From Periplaneta americana (taxonomy: Eukaryota > Arthropoda > Insecta > Blattodea > Blattidae): 64,000 nucleotides of DNA. The position numbers were made by a program, and so were the translations under genes. Below the pieces are notes generated by a model, which had not been told where the DNA came from, searched no databases, and saw only the letters and a list, made by a program, of their open reading frames with translations. Position 1 is the stretch's first letter, and every line of letters starts with the position of its first letter. Location of the stretch: assembly GCF_040183065.1 (NCBI RefSeq), contig NW_027185501.1:1080001-1144000 (forward strand), written 5' to 3'. Positions 48,724-63,015 of the stretch are shown piece after piece.

Positions 48724-49555
48724 ACACGGAGTTAGTGTGCACTCGAAGTTGGATGCTTGACGGTTGTCAGCCCACATTGAGGTCTGTGGATATAGGGGAA
48801 AAAATTGGATCGGTGTCGGTTAGAGTTCTCGAGTAGCTCAGTGGTAGAGCGTTGGTACGTTAAACCAAAAGTCCCGGGTTCGATACCCGGCTCAGGAAAA
48901 AATTTTCCCTCGAAATTATTCAAATCAACTTTACAGGGAGTTATACCTGAAATCTTGATTTGCATAATACACGTCACTCTTCGTTAACAGAAAACCACAA
49001 TTTAAGACACACGGAGTTAGTGTGCACTCGAAGTTGGATGCTTGACGGTTGTCAGCCCAATTTGAGGTCTGTGGATATAGAAGGAAAAATTGGATCGGTG
49101 TCGGTTAGAGTTCCCGAGTAGCTCAGTGGTAGAGCGTTGGTACGTTAAACCAAAGGTCACGGGTTCGATACCCGGCTCCGGAACAATTTTTCCCTCGAAA
49201 TTATTCAAATCAACTTTACATGGAGTTATACCTGAAATCTTGATTTGCATAATACACTTCACTGTACGTTAACAGAAAACCACAATTTAAATTACACGGA
49301 GTTAGTGTGCACTCGAAGTTGGATGCTTGACGGTTGTCAGCCCACTTTGAGGTCTGTGGATATAGAGGGAAAAATTGGATCTGTGTCGGTCAGAGTTCCC
49401 GAGAAGCTCAGTGGTAGAGCGATGGTACGTTAAACCAAAGGTCCCGGGTTCGATACCCGGCTCCGGAACAATTTTTTCCTCGAAATTATTCAAATCAACT
49501 TTACAGGGATTTACACCTGCAATCTTGATTTGCATAATACACGTCACTGTTCGTT
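48724..49555 (+). repeat. m1-m2-m3 trio, copy 1
   Basis: Three monomers match 52427-53258 at offset 3703 and, more loosely, the trios at 56002-56572 and 58565-59135. The shared AAGACACACGG and AAATTACACGG spacers make the trio easy to spot. Confidence 0.75.
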
Positions 49556-52426
49556 AACAGAATACCACAATTTAAGTCACACGGAGTTAGTCTGCAACCG
49601 AAGTTGGATGCTTGACTGTTGTCAGCCCACCTTGAGGTCTGTGAATATAGAGGGAAAAATTGGATCGGTGTCGGTTAGAGTTTTCGAGTAGCTCAGTGGT
49701 AGAGCGTTGGTACGTTAAACCAAAGGTCCCAGTTCGATACCCGGCTCAGGAAAAAATTTTCCCTCGAAATTATTCAAATCAACTTTACAGGGAGTTATAC
49801 CTGAAATCTTGATTTGCATAATACACGTCACTGTTCGTTAACAGAAAACCACAATTTAAGACACACGGAGTTAGTGTGCACTCGAAGTTGGATGCTTGAC
49901 GGTTGTCAGCCCAATTTGAGGTCTGTGTATATAGAAGGAAAAATTGGATCGGTGTCGGTTAGATTTCCCGAGTAGCTCAGTGGTAGAGCGGTGGTACGTT
50001 AAACCAAAGGTCACGGGGTTCGATACCCGGCTCCGGAACAATTTTTCCCTCGAAATTATTCAAATCAACTTTACATGGAGTTATACCTGAAATCTTGATT
50101 TGCATAATACACTTCACTGTACGTTAACAGAAAACCACAATTTAAATTACACGGAGTTAGTGTGCACTCGAAGTTGGATGCTTGACGGTTGTCAGCCCAC
50201 TTTGAGGTCTGTGGATATAGAGGGAAAAATTGGATCGGTGTCGGTCAGAGTTCCCGAGAAGCTCAGTGGTAGAGCGATGGTACGTTAAACCAAAGGTCCC
50301 GGGTTCGATACCCGGCTCCGGAACAATTTTTTCCTCGAAATTATTCAAATCAACTTTACAGGGATTTATACCTTCAATCTTGATTTGCATTATACACGTC
50401 ACTGTTCGTTAACAGAAAACCATAATTTAAGTCACACGGAGTTAGTGTGCACTCGAAGTTGGATGCTTGACGGTTGTCAGCCCACTATGAGGTCTGTGGA
50501 TATAGAGGGAAAAATTGGATCGGTGTCGGTTAGAGTTCCCAAGTAGCTCAGTGGTAGAGCGTTGGTACGTTAAACCAAAGGTCCTGGGTTCGATACCCGG
50601 CTCCGGAACAATTTTTCCCTCGAAATTATTCAAATCATATTTACAGGGTGTTATACCTGAAATCTTGATTTGCATAATACACGTCTCTGTTCGTTAACAG
50701 AAAACCACAATTTAAGTCACACGGAGTTGGTGTGCACTCGAAGTTGGATGGTTGACGGTTGTCAGCCCACTTTGAGGTCTGTGGATATAGAGGGAAAAAT
50801 TGGATCGGTGTCGGTTAGAGTTCCCGAGTAGCTCAGTGGTAGAGCGTTGGTAAGATAAACCGAAGGTCCCGTGTTCGATACCCGGCTCCGGAACAATTTT
50901 TCCCTCGAAATTATTCAAATCAACTTTACAGGGAGTTATACCTGAAATCTTGATTTGCATAATACACGTTACTGTTCGTTACCAGAAAACCACAATTTTA
51001 TCACACGGAGTTAGTGTGCACTCGAAGTTGGATGCTTGACGGTTGTCAGCCCAATTCGAGGTCTGTGGATACAGAGGGAAAAATTGGAACGGTGTCGGTT
51101 AGAGTTCCCGGGTAGCTCAGTGGTAGAGCGTTGGTACGTTAAACCAAAGGTCCCGGTTTCGATACCCGGCTCCGGAACAATTTTTCCCTCGAAATTATTC
51201 ATATCAACTTTACAGGGAGTTATACCTGAAATCTTGAATCGCATAATACACGTCACTCTTCGTTAACAGAAAACTACAATTTAAGTCAAACGGAGTTAGT
51301 GTGCACTCGAAGTTAGAAGCTTGACGGTTGTCAGCCCAATTTGAGGTCTGTGGATATAGAGGAAAAAATTGGATCGGTGTCGGTTAGAGTTCCCGAGTAG
51401 CTTAGTGGTAGAGCGTTAGTACGTTAAACCAAAGGTCCCGGGTTCGATACCCGGCTGCGGAACAATTTTTCCCTCGAAATTATTCAAATCAACTTTACTG
51501 GGAGTTATACCTGAAATCTTGATTTGCATAATACACGCCACTGTTCGTTAACAGAATACAACAATTTAAGTCACACGGAGTTAGTGTGCACTCGAAGTTG
51601 GATGCTTGACGGTTGTCAGCCCACCTTGAGGTGTGTGAATATAGAGGGAAAAATTGGATCGGTGTCGGTTAGAGTTCCCGAGTAGGTCAGTGGTAGAGCG
51701 TTGGTACGTTAAACCAAAGGCCCCGGGTTCGATACCCGGCTCAGGAAAAAATTTTCCCTCGAAATTATTCAAATCAACTTTACAGGGAGTTATATCTGAA
51801 ATCTTGATTTGCATAATACACGTCACTGTTCGTTAACAGAAAACCACAATTTAAGTCACACGGATTTAGTGTGCACTCGAAGTTGGATGCTTGAAGGTTG
51901 TCAGCCCAATTTGAGATCTGTGGATATAGAAGGAAAAATTGGATCGGTGTCGGTTAGAGTTCCCGAGTAGTTCAGTGCTAGAGCGTTGGTACGTTAAACC
52001 AAAGGTCCCGGGTTCGATACCCGGCTCCGGAACAATTTTTTCCTCGAAATTATTCAAATCAACTTTACAGGGATTTATACCTGAAATCTTGATTTGCATA
52101 ATACACGTCACTGTTCGTTAACAGAATACCACAATTTAAGTCACACGGAGTTAGTCTGCAACCGAAGTTGGATGCTTGACGGTTGTCAGCCCACCTTGAG
52201 GTCTGTGAATATAGAGGGAAAAATTGGATCGGTGTCGGTTAGAGTTCCCGAGTAGGTCAGTGGTAGAACGTTGGACGTTAAACCAAAGGTCCCGGGTTCG
52301 ATACCCAGCTCTGGAACAATTTTTCCCTCGAAATTATTCAAATCAACTTTACAGGGATTTATACTTGAAATCTTGATTTGCATAATACACGTCACTGTTC
52401 GTTAACAGTAAACCACAATTTAAGTC

Positions 52427-53258
52427 ACACGGAGTTAGTGTGCACTCGAAGTTGGATGCTTGACGGTTGTCAGCCCACATTGAGGTCTGTGGATATAGGG
52501 GAAAAAATTGGATCGGTGTCGGTTAGAGTTCTCGAGTAGCTCAGTGGTAGAGCGTTGGTACGTTAAACCAAAAGTCCCGGGTTCGATACCCGGCTCAGGA
52601 AAAAATTTTCCCTCGAAATTATTCAAATCAACTTTACAGGGAGTTATACCTGAAATCTTGATTTGCATAATACACGTCACTCTTCGTTAACAGAAAACCA
52701 AAATTTAAGACACACGGAGTTAGTGTGCACTCGAAGTTGGATGCTTGACGGTTGTCAGCCCAATTTGAGGTCTGTGGATATAGAAGGAAAAATTGGATCG
52801 GTGTCGGTTAGAGTTCCCGAGTAGCTCAGTGGTAGAGCGTTGGTACGTTAAACCAAAGGTCACGGGTTCGATACCCGGCTCCGGAACAATTTTTCCCTCG
52901 AAATTATTCAAATCAACTTTACATGGAATTATACCTGAAATCTTGATTTGCATAATACACTTCACTGTACGTTAACAGAAAACCACAATTTAAATTACAC
53001 GGAGTTAGTGTGCACTCGAAGTTGGATGCTTGACGGTTGTCAGCCCACTTTGAGGTCTGTGGATATAGAGGGAAAAATTGGATCTGTGTCGGTCAGAGTT
53101 CCCGAGAAGCTCAGTGGTAGAGCGATGGTACGTTAAACCAAAGGTCCCGGGTTCGATACCCGGCTCCGGAACAATTTTTTCCTCGAAATTATTCAAATCA
53201 ACTTTACAGGGATTTACACCTGCAATCTTGATTTGCATAATACACGTCACTGTTCGTT
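52427..53258 (+). repeat. m1-m2-m3 trio, copy 2
   Basis: Partner of 48724-49555 with a handful of single-base differences, for example AACCAAAATTTAAG for AACCACAATTTAAG. Confidence 0.75.
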
Positions 53259-55093
53259 AACAGAAAACCATAATTTAAGTCACACGGAGTTAGTGTGCAC
53301 TCGAAGTTGGATGCTTGACGGTTGTCAGCCCACTATGAGGTCTGTGGATATAGAGGGAAAAATTGGATCGGTGTCGGTTAGAGTTCTCAAGTAGCTCAGT
53401 GGTAGAGCGTTGGTACGTTAAACCAAAGGTCCTGGGTTCGATACCCAGCTCCGGAAAAATTTTTCCCTCGAAATTATTCAAATCATATTTACAGGGTGTT
53501 ATACCTGAAATCTTGATATGCATAATACACGTCTCTGTTCGTTAACAGAAAACCACAATTTAAGTCACACGGAGTTGGTGTGCACTCGAAGTTGGATGGT
53601 TGACGGTTGTCAGCCCACTTTGAGGTCTGTGGATATAGAGGGAAAAATTGGATCGGTGTCGGTTAGAGTTCCCGAGTAGCTCAGTGGTAGAGCGTTGGTA
53701 AGTTAAACCGAAGGTCCCGTGTTCGATACTCGGCTCCGGAACAATTTTTCCCTCGAAATTATTCAAATCAACTTTACAGGGAGTTATACCTGAAATCTTG
53801 ATTTGCATAATACACATTACTGTTCGTTACCAGAAAACCACAATTTTATCACACGGAGTTAGTGTGCACTCGAAGTTGGATGCTTGACGGTTGTCAGCCC
53901 AATTCGTGGTCTGTGGATACAGAGGGAAAAATTGGATCGGTGTCGGTTAGAGTTCCCGTGTAGCTCAGTGGTAGAGCGTTGGTACGTTAAACCAAAGGTC
54001 CTGGGTTCGATACCCGGCTCCGGAACAATTTTTCCCTCGAAATTATTCAAATCAACTTTACAGGGAGTTATACCTGAAATCTTGAATCGCATAATACACG
54101 TCACTGTTCGTTAACAGAAAACTACAATTTAAGTCAAACGTAGTTAGTGTGCACTCGAAGTTGGAAGCTTGATGGTTGTCAGCCCAATTTGAGGTCTGTG
54201 GATATAGAGGAAAAAATTGGATCGGTGTCGGTTAGAGTTCCCGAGTAGCTTAGTGGTAGAGCGTTAGTACGTTAAACCAAAGGTCCCGGGTTCGATACCC
54301 GGCTCCGGAACAATTTTTCCCTCGAAATTATTCAAATCAACTTTACAGGGAGTTATACCTGAAATCTTGATTTGCATAATACACGTCACTGTTCGTTAAC
54401 AGAATACCACAATTTAAGTCACACGGAGTTATTGTGCACTCGAAGTTTGATGCTTGACGGTTGTCAGCCCACCTTGAGGTCTGTGAATATAGAGGGAAAA
54501 ATTGGATCGGTGTCGGTTAGAGTTCCAGAGTAGGTCAGTGGTAGAGCGTTGGTACGTTAAACCAAAGGTCCCGGGTTCGATACCCGGCTCAGGAAAAAAT
54601 TTTCCCTCGAAATTATTCAATTCAACTTTACAGGGAGTTATACCTGAAATCTTGATTTGCATAATACACGTCACTGTTCGTTAACAGAAAACCACAATTT
54701 AAGTCACACGGATTTAGTGTTCACTCGAAGTTGGATGCTTGACGGTTGTCAGCCCAATTTGAGATCTGTGGATATAGAAGGAAAAATTGGATCGGTGTCG
54801 GTTAGAGTTCCCGAGTAGTTCAGTGCTAGAGCGTTGGTACGTTAAACCAAAGGTCCCGGGTTCGATACCCGGCTCCGGAACAATTTTTTCCTCGAAATTA
54901 TTCAAATCAACTTAACAGGGATTTATACCTGCAATCTTGATTTGCATAATACACGTCACTGTTCGTTAACAGAAAACCACAATTTTAGTCACACGGAGTT
55001 AGTGTGCACTCGAAGTTGGATGCTTGACGGTTGTCAGCCCACTTTGAGTTCTGTGGATATAGAGGGAAATATTGGATCGGTGTCGGTCAGAGT

Positions 55094-55219
55094 TCCCGAG
55101 AAGCTCAGTGGTAGAGCTTTGGTACGTTATACCAAAGGTCCCGGGATCGATACGCGGCCCCGTGGTAGAGCGTTGCTACGTTAAACCAAATGTCCCGGGT
55201 TAGATACCCGGCTCCGGAA
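55094..55219 (+). tRNA. Dimeric tRNA-like unit, type b
   Basis: The type-b form with AGAAGCTC and GTTATACC in the first anticodon stem. It follows m9 and precedes the TTACCGAG monomer (55433), as at 11841. Confidence 0.55.
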
Positions 55220-58200
55220 CAATTTTTCCGTCGAAATTATTCAAATCAACTTTACAGTTAGTTATACCTGAAATCTTGATTTGCATAATACACGTCACTG
55301 TTCGTTAACAGAAAACCACAATTTAAGTCACACGGAGATAGTGTGCACTCGAAGTTGGATGCTTGACGGTTGTCAGCCCACTTTGAGGTCTGTGGATATA
55401 GAGGGAAAAATTGAATCGGTGTCGGTTAGAGTTACCGAGTAGCCAGTGGAAGAGCTTTGGTACGTTAAACCAAAGGTCCCGGGTTTGACACCCGGCTCCG
55501 GAACAATTTTTCCCTCGAAATTATTCAAATCAACTTTACAGGGAGTTATACCTGAAATTTTGATTTGCATAATACACGTCACTGTTCGTTAACAGAAAAC
55601 CACAATTTAAGTCACACGGAGTTAGTGTGCACTCGAAGTTGGATGCTTGACGGTTGTCAGCCCACTTTGAGGTCTGTGGATATAGAGAGAAAAATTGGAA
55701 CGGTGTCGGTTAGAGTTCCCGAGTAGCTCAGTGGTAGAGCGTTGGTACGTTAAACCAAAGTTCCCGGGTTCGATACCCGGCTCCGGAACAATTTTTCCCT
55801 CGAAATTATTCAAATCAACTTTACAGGGAGTTATACCTGCAATTTTGATTTGCATAATACACGTCAATGTTCGTTAACAGAAAACCACAATTTAAGTCAC
55901 ACGGAGTTAGTGTGCACTCGAAGTTGGATGCTTGACGGTTGTCAGCCCACTTTGAGGTCTGTGGATATAGGGGAAAAAATTGGATCGGTGTCGGTTAGAG
56001 TTTTCGAGTAGCTCAGTGGTAGAGCGTTGGTACGTTAAACCAAAGGTCCCGGGTTCGATACCCGGCTCAGGAAAAAATTTTCCCTCGAAATTATTCAAAT
56101 CAACTTTACAGGGAGTTATACCTGAAATCTTGATTTGCATAATACACGTCACTGTTCGTTAACAGAAAACCACAATTTAAGACACACGGAGTTAGTGTGC
56201 ACTCGAAGTTGGATGCTTGACGGTTGTCAGCCCAATTTGAGGTCTGTGGATATAGAAGGAAAAATTGGATCGGTGTCGGTTAGAGTTCCCGAGTAGCTCA
56301 GTGGTAGAGCGTTGGTACGTTAAACCAAAGGTCACGGGTTCGATACCCGGCTCCGGAACAATTTTTCCCTCGAAATTATTCAAATCAACTTTACATGGAG
56401 TTATACCTGAAATCTTGATTTGCATAATACACTTCACTGTACGTTAACAGAAAACCACAATTTAAATTACACGGAGTTAGTGTGCACTCGAAGTTGGATG
56501 CTTGACGGTTGTCAGCCCACTTTGAGGTCTGTGGATATAGAGGGAAAAATTGGATCGGTGTCGGTCAGAGTTCCCGAGAAGCTCAGTGGTAGAGCGATGG
56601 TAGGTTAAACCAAAGGTCCCGGGTTCGATACCCGGCTCCGGAACAATTTTTTCCTCGGAATTATTCAAATCAACTTTACAGGGATTTATACCTGCAATCT
56701 TGATTTGCATAATACACGTCACTGTTCGTTAACAGAAAACCATAATTTAAGTCACACGGAGTTAGTGTGCACTCGAAGTTGGATGCTTGACGGTTGTCAG
56801 CCCACTATGAGGTCTGTGGATATAGAGGGAAAAATTGGATCGGTGTCGGTTAGAGTTCCCAAGTAGCTCAGTGGTAGAGCGTTGGTACGTTAAACCAAAG
56901 GTCCTGGGTTCGATACCCGGCTCCGGAACAATTTTTCCCTCGAAATTATTCAAATCATATTTACAGGGTGTTATACCTGAAATCTTGATTTGCATAATAC
57001 ACGTCTCTGTTCGTTAACAGAAAACCACAATTTTATCACACGGAGTTAGTGTGCACTCGAAGTTGGATGCTTGACGATTGTCAGCCCAATTCGAGGTCTG
57101 TGGATACAGAGGGAAAAATTGGAACGGTGTCGGTTAGAGTTCCCGGGTAGCTCAGTGGTAGAGTGTTGGTACGTTAAACCAAAGGTCCCGGTTTCGATAC
57201 CCGGCTCCGGAACAATTTTTCCCTCGAAATTATTCAAATCAACTTTACAGGGAGTTATACCTGAAATCTTGAATCGCATAATACACGTCAATGTTCGTTA
57301 ACAGAAAACTACAATTTAAGTCAAACGGAGTTAGTGTGCACTCGAAGTTGGAAGCTTGACGGTTGTCAGCCCAATTTGAGGTCTGTGGATATAGAGGAAA
57401 AAATTGGATCGGTGTCGGTTAGAGTTCCCGAGTAGCTTAGTGGTAGAGCGTTAGTACGTTAAACCAAATGTCCCGGGTTCGATACCCGGCTCCGGAACAA
57501 TTTTTCCCTCGAAATTATTCAAATCAACTTTACAGGGAGTTATACCTGAAATCTTGATTTTCATAATACACGTCACTGTTCGTTAACAGAATACAACAAT
57601 TTAAGTCACACGGAGTTAGTGTGCACTCGAAGTTGGAGGCTTGACGGTTGTCAGCCCACCTTGAGGTCTGTGAATATAGAGGGAAAAATTGGATCGGTGT
57701 CGGTTAGAGTTCCCGAGTAGGTCAGTGGTAGAGCGTTGGTACGTTAAACCAAAGGCCCCGGGTTCGATACCCGGCTCAGGAAAAAATTTTCCCTCGAAAT
57801 TATTCAAATCAACTTTACAGGGAGTTATACCTGAAATCTTGATTTGCATAATACACGTCACTGTTCGTTAACAGAAAACCACAATTTAAGTCACACGGAT
57901 TTAGTGTGCACTCGAAGTTGGATGCTTGACGGTTGTCAGCCCAATTTGAGATCTGTGGATATAGAAGGAAAAATTGGATCGGTGTCGGTTAGAGTTCCCG
58001 AGTAGTTCAGTTCTAGAGCGATGGTACGTTAAACCAAAGGTCCCGGGTTCGATACCCGGCTCCGGAACTATTTTTTCCTCGAAATTATTCAAATCAACTT
58101 TACAGGGATTTATACCTGCAATCTTGATTTGCATAATACACGTCACTGTTCGTTAACAGAATACCACAATTTAAGTCACACGGAGTTAGTCTGCAACCGA

Positions 58201-59988
58201 AGTTGGATGCTTGACGGTTGTCAGCCCACCTTGAGGTCTGTGAATATAGAGGGAAAAATTGGATCGGTGTCGTTTAGAGTTCCCGAGTAGGTCAGTGGTA
58301 GAACGTTGGACGTTAAACCAAAGGTCCCGGGTTCGATACCCAGCTCTGGAACAATTTTTCCCTCGAAATTATTCAAATCAACTTTACAGGGAGTTATACT
58401 TGAAATCTTGATTTACATAATACACGTCACTGTTCGTTAACAGAAAACCACAATTTAAGTCACACGGAGTTAGTGTGCACTCGAAGTTGGATGCTTGACG
58501 GTTGTCAGCCCACTTTGAGGTCTGTGGATATAGGGGAAAAAATTGGATCGGTGTCGGTTAGAGTTCTCGAGTAGCTCAGTGGTAGAGCGTTGGTACGTTA
58601 AACCAAAGGTCCCGGGTTCGATACCCGGCTCAGGAAAAAATTTTCCCTCGAAATTATTCAAATCAACTTTACAGGGAGTTATACCTGAAATCTTGATTTG
58701 CATAATACATGTCACTGTTCGTTAACAGAAAACCACAATTTAAGACACACGGAGTTAGTGTGCACTCTAAGTTGGATGCTTGACGGTTGTGAGCCCAATT
58801 TGAGGTCTGTGGATATAGAAGGAAAAATTGGATCGGTGTCGGTTAGAGTTCCCGAGTAGCTCAGTGGTAGAGCGTTGGTACGTTAAACCAAAGGTCACGG
58901 GTTCGATACCCGGCTCCGGAACAATTTTTCCCTCGAAATTATTCAAATCAACTTTACATGGAGTTATACCTGAAATCTTGATTTGCATAATACACTTCAC
59001 TGTACGTTAACAGAAAACCACAATTTAAATTACACGGAGTTAGTGTGCACTCGAAGTTGGATGCTTGACGGTTGTCAGCCCACTTTGAGGTCTGTGGATA
59101 TAGAGGGAAAAATTGGATCTGTGTCGGTCAGAGTTCCCGAGAAGCTCAGTGGTAGAGCGATGGTACGTTAAACCAAAGGTCCCGGGTTCGATACCCGGCT
59201 CCGGAACAATTTTTTCCTCGAAATTATTCAAATCAACTTTACAGGGATTTACACCTGCAATCTTGATTTGCATAATACACGTCACTGTTCGTTAACAGAA
59301 AACCATAATTTAAGTCACACGGAGTTAGTGTGCACTCGAAGTTGGATGCTTGACGGTTGTCAGCCCACTATGAGGTCTGTGGATATAGAGGGAAAAATTG
59401 GATCGGTGTCGGTTAGAGTTCCCAAGTAGCTCAGTGGTAGAGCGTTGGTACGTTAAACCGAAGGTCCCGTGTTCGATACCCGGCTCCGGAACAATTTTTC
59501 CCTCGAAATTATTCAAATCAACTTTACAGGGAGTTATACCTGAAATCTTGATTTGCATAATACACGTTACTGTTCGTTACCAGAAAACCACAATTTTATC
59601 ACACGGAGTTAGTGTGCACTCGAAGTTGGATGCTTGACGGTTGTCAGCCCAATTCGTGGTCTGTGGATACAGAGGGAAAAATTGGATCGGTGTCGGTTAG
59701 AGTTCCCGGGTAGCTCAGTGGTAGAGCGTTGGTACGTTAAACCAAAGGTCCCGGTTTCGATACCCGGCTCCGGAACAATTTTTCCCTCGAAATTATTCAA
59801 ACCAACTTTACAGGGAGTTATACCTGAAATTTTGATTTGCATAATACACGTCACTGTTCGTTAACAGAAAACCACAATTTAAGTCACACGGAGTTAGTGT
59901 GCACTCGAAGTTGGATGCTTGACGGTTGTCAGCCCACTTTGAGGTCTGTGGATATAGAGAGAAAAATTGGAACGGTGTCGGTTAGAGT

Positions 59989-60114
59989 TCCCGAGAAGCT
60001 CAGTGGTAGAGCTTTGGTACGTTATACCAAAGGTCCCGGGATCGATACGCGGCCCCATGGTAGAGCGTTGCTACGTTAAACCAAATGTCCCGGGTTAGAT
60101 ACCCGGCTCCGGAA
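59989..60114 (+). tRNA. Dimeric tRNA-like unit, type b
   Basis: Like 55094, with linker CCCCATGG. Its 5' spacer (GAGAGAAAAATTGGAACGG) belongs to the m13 subfamily, so it is a recombinant. Confidence 0.55.
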
Positions 60115-61180
60115 CAATTTTTCAGTCGAAATTATTCAAATCAACTTTACAGTTATTTATACCTGAAATCTTGATTTGCACTATACACGTCACTGTTCGT
60201 TAACAGAAAACCACAATTTAAGTCACACGGAGATAGTGTGCACTCGAAGTTGGATGCTTGACGGTTGTCAGCCCACTTTGAGGTCTGTGGATATAGAGGG
60301 AAAAATGGAATCGGTGTCGGTTAGAGTTACCGAGTAGCCAGTGGAAGAGCTTTGGTACGTTAAACCAAAGGTCCCGGGTTTGACACCCGGCTCCGAAACA
60401 ATTTTTCCCTCGAAATTATTCAAATCAACTTTACAGGGAGTTATACCTGAAATTTTGATTTGCATAATACACGTCACTGTTCGTTAACAGAAAACCACAA
60501 TTTAAGTCACACGGAGTTAGTGTGCACTCGAAGTTGGATGCTTGACGGTTGTCAGCCCACTTTGAGGTCTGTGGATATAGAGAGAAAAATTGGAACGGTG
60601 TCGGTTAGAGTTCCCGAGTAGCTCAGTGGTAGAGCGTTGGTACGTTAAACCAAAGTTCCCGGGTTCGATACCCGGCTCCGGAACAATTTTTCCCTCGAAA
60701 TTATTCAAATCAACTTTACAGGGAGTTATACCTGCAATTTTGATTTGCATAATACACGTCAATGTTCGTTAACAGAAAACCACAATTTAAGTCACACGGA
60801 GTTAGTGTGCACTCGAAGTTGGATGCTTGACGGTTGTCAGCCCAATTTGAGGTCTGTGGATATAGAGGGAAAAATTGGATCGGCGTCGGATAGAGTTCCC
60901 GAGTAGCTCAGTGGTAGAGCGTTGGTACGTTAAACCAAAGGTCATGGGTTCGATACCCAGCTACGGAACAATTTTTCCCTCGAAATTATTCAAATCAACT
61001 TTACAGGGTTTTATACCTGAAATCTTGATTTGCATAGTACACGTCTCTCTTCGTTAACAGAAAACCACAATTTAAGTCACACGGAGTAGGTGTGCAGTCG
61101 AAGTTGGATGCTTGACGGTTGTCAGCCCACTTTGAGGTCTGTGGATATAGAGGAAAAATTGGATCGGTGTCGGTTAGAGT

Positions 61181-61306
61181 TCCCGAGTAGCTCAGGGGTA
61201 GAGCGTTGGTACGTTAAACCAAAGGTCCCGGGATCGACACCCGGCCCCGTGGTAGTGCGTTGCTACGTTAAACGAAAGGTCCCGGGTTCGATACCCGGCT
61301 CCGGAA
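61181..61306 (+). tRNA. Dimeric tRNA-like unit, type a
   Basis: The second anticodon stem reads ACGAA. It is the first L-type unit after block M2. Confidence 0.6.
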
Positions 61307-61519
61307 CAATTTTTCCCTCGAAATTATTCAAATCAACTTTACAGTTAGTTATACCCGAAATCTTGATTTGCATAATACACGTCACTGTTCGTTAACAGAA
61401 AACCACAATTTAAGTCACACGGAGTTAGTGTGCACTCGAAATTGGATGCTTCACGGTTGTCAGCCCACTTAGAGCTCTGTGGATATAGAGGGAAAAATTG
61501 GATCGGTGTCGGTTAGAGT

Positions 61520-61591
61520 TCCCGAGTAGCTCAGTGGTAGAGCGTTGGTACGTTAAACCAAAGGTCCCGGGTTCGATACCCGGCTCCGGAA
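61520..61591 (+). tRNA. tRNA-Asn(GUU)-like unit, L1 subfamily, consensus core
   Basis: The core equals the consensus, ends in TAATTTTT, and follows the dimer at 61181 as expected for L1. Confidence 0.55.
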
Positions 61592-62943
61592 TAATTTTTC
61601 CCTCGAAATTATTCAAATCAACTTTACAGGGATTTATACATGAAATCTTGATTTGCATAATACACGTCACTGTTCGTTAACAGAAAACCATAATTTAAGT
61701 CACACGGAGTTAGTGTGCACTCGAAGTTGGATGCTTGTCGGTTGTCAGCCCACTTTGAGGTCTGTGGATATAGAGGGAAAAATTGGATCGGTGTCGGTTA
61801 GAGTTCCCGAGTAGCTCAGTGGTAGAGCGTTGGTACGTTAAACCAAATGTCCAGGGTACGATACCCGGCTCCGGAACAATTTTTCCCACGAAATTATTCA
61901 AATCAGCTATACAGGAAGTTATACCTGAAATCTTGATTTGCATAATACACGTCACTGTTCGTTAACAGACAACCTCAATTTAAGTCACACGGAGTTAGTG
62001 TGCACTCGATGTTGGATGCTTGACGGTTGTCAGCCCACTTTGAGGTCTGTGGATATAGAGGGTAAAATTGGATCGGCGTCGGTTAGAGTTCCCGGGTAGC
62101 TCAGTGGTAGGGCGTTGGTACGTTAAACCAAAGGCCCTGGGTTCGATACCCGGCCACGGAACAATTTTTCCCTCGAAATTATTCAAATCAACTTTACAGG
62201 GAGTTATACTTGAAATCTTGATTTGCATAATACACGTTACTGTTCGTTAACAGAAAACCACAATTTAAGTCACACGGAGTTAGTGTGCACTCGAAGTTGG
62301 ATGCTTGACGGTTGTCAGCCCACTTCGAGTTCTGTGAATACACAGGGAAAAATTGGATCGGTGTCGGTTAGAGTTCCCGAGTAGCTCAGTGGTAGAGCGT
62401 TGGTACGTTAAACCAAAGGTCCCGGGTTCGATACTCGTCTCCCGAAAAATTTTTCCCTCGAAATTATTCAAATCAACTTTCCAGGGAGTTATATCTGAAA
62501 TCTTGATTTGCATAATACACGTCACTGTTCGTTAACAGAAAACCACAATTTAAGTCACACGGAGTTAGTGTGCACTCGAAGTTGGATGCTTGACTGTTGT
62601 CAGCCCAATTTGAGGTCTGTGGATATAGAGGGAAAAATTGGATCGGTGTCGGTTAGAGTTCCCGACTAGCTCAGTGGTAGAGCGTTGGTATGTTAAACGA
62701 AAAGTCCCGAGTTCGATACCAGGCTCAGGAACAATTTTTCCCTCGAAATTATCAAATCAACTTTACAGGGAGTTATACCTGAAATCTTGATTAGCATAAT
62801 ACACGTCACTGTTCGTTAACAGAAAACCACAATTTAAGTCACACGGAGTTAGTGTGCACTCGAAGTTGGATGCTTCACGGTTGTCAGCCCACTTTGAGCT
62901 CTGTGGATATAGAGGGAAATATTGGATCGGTGTCGGTTAGAGT

Positions 62944-63015
62944 TCCCGAGTAGCTCAGTGGTAGAGCGTTGGTACGTTAAACCAAAGGTCCCGGGTTCGA
63001 TACCCGGCTCCGGAA
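62944..63015 (+). tRNA. tRNA-Asn(GUU)-like unit, L1 subfamily out of order
   Basis: The core equals the consensus. This L1-type monomer follows an L7-type unit (62660) and precedes an L5-type one, so a rearrangement joined them. Confidence 0.55.

Larger units (their letters stand above)
48711..61070 (+). repeat. Block M2: M-type higher-order repeat, 43 units
   Basis: Cores start at 48827, 49112, 49397, 49682, 49966, 50252, 50537, 50822, 51106, 51391, 51676, 51961, 52246, 52530, 52815, 53100, 53385, 53670, 53954, 54239, 54524, 54809, 55094*, 55433, 55717, 56002, 56287, 56572, 56857, 57141, 57426, 57711, 57996, 58281, 58565, 58850, 59135, 59420, 59704, 59989*, 60328, 60612 and 60897 (asterisk = dimeric). 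The ten-member order m1 (CTCAGGAAAAAA after the T stem), m2 (GTCACGGG), m3 (CGAGAAGCTC), m4 (CCCAAGTAG), m5 (AAACCGAAGG), m6 (CGGGTAGCTC), m7 (GTAGCTTAG), m8 (GTAGGTCAG), m9 (GTAGTTCAG), m10 (GAACGTTGGACG) runs from 49682 to 52246 and restarts at 52530. Confidence 0.85.
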
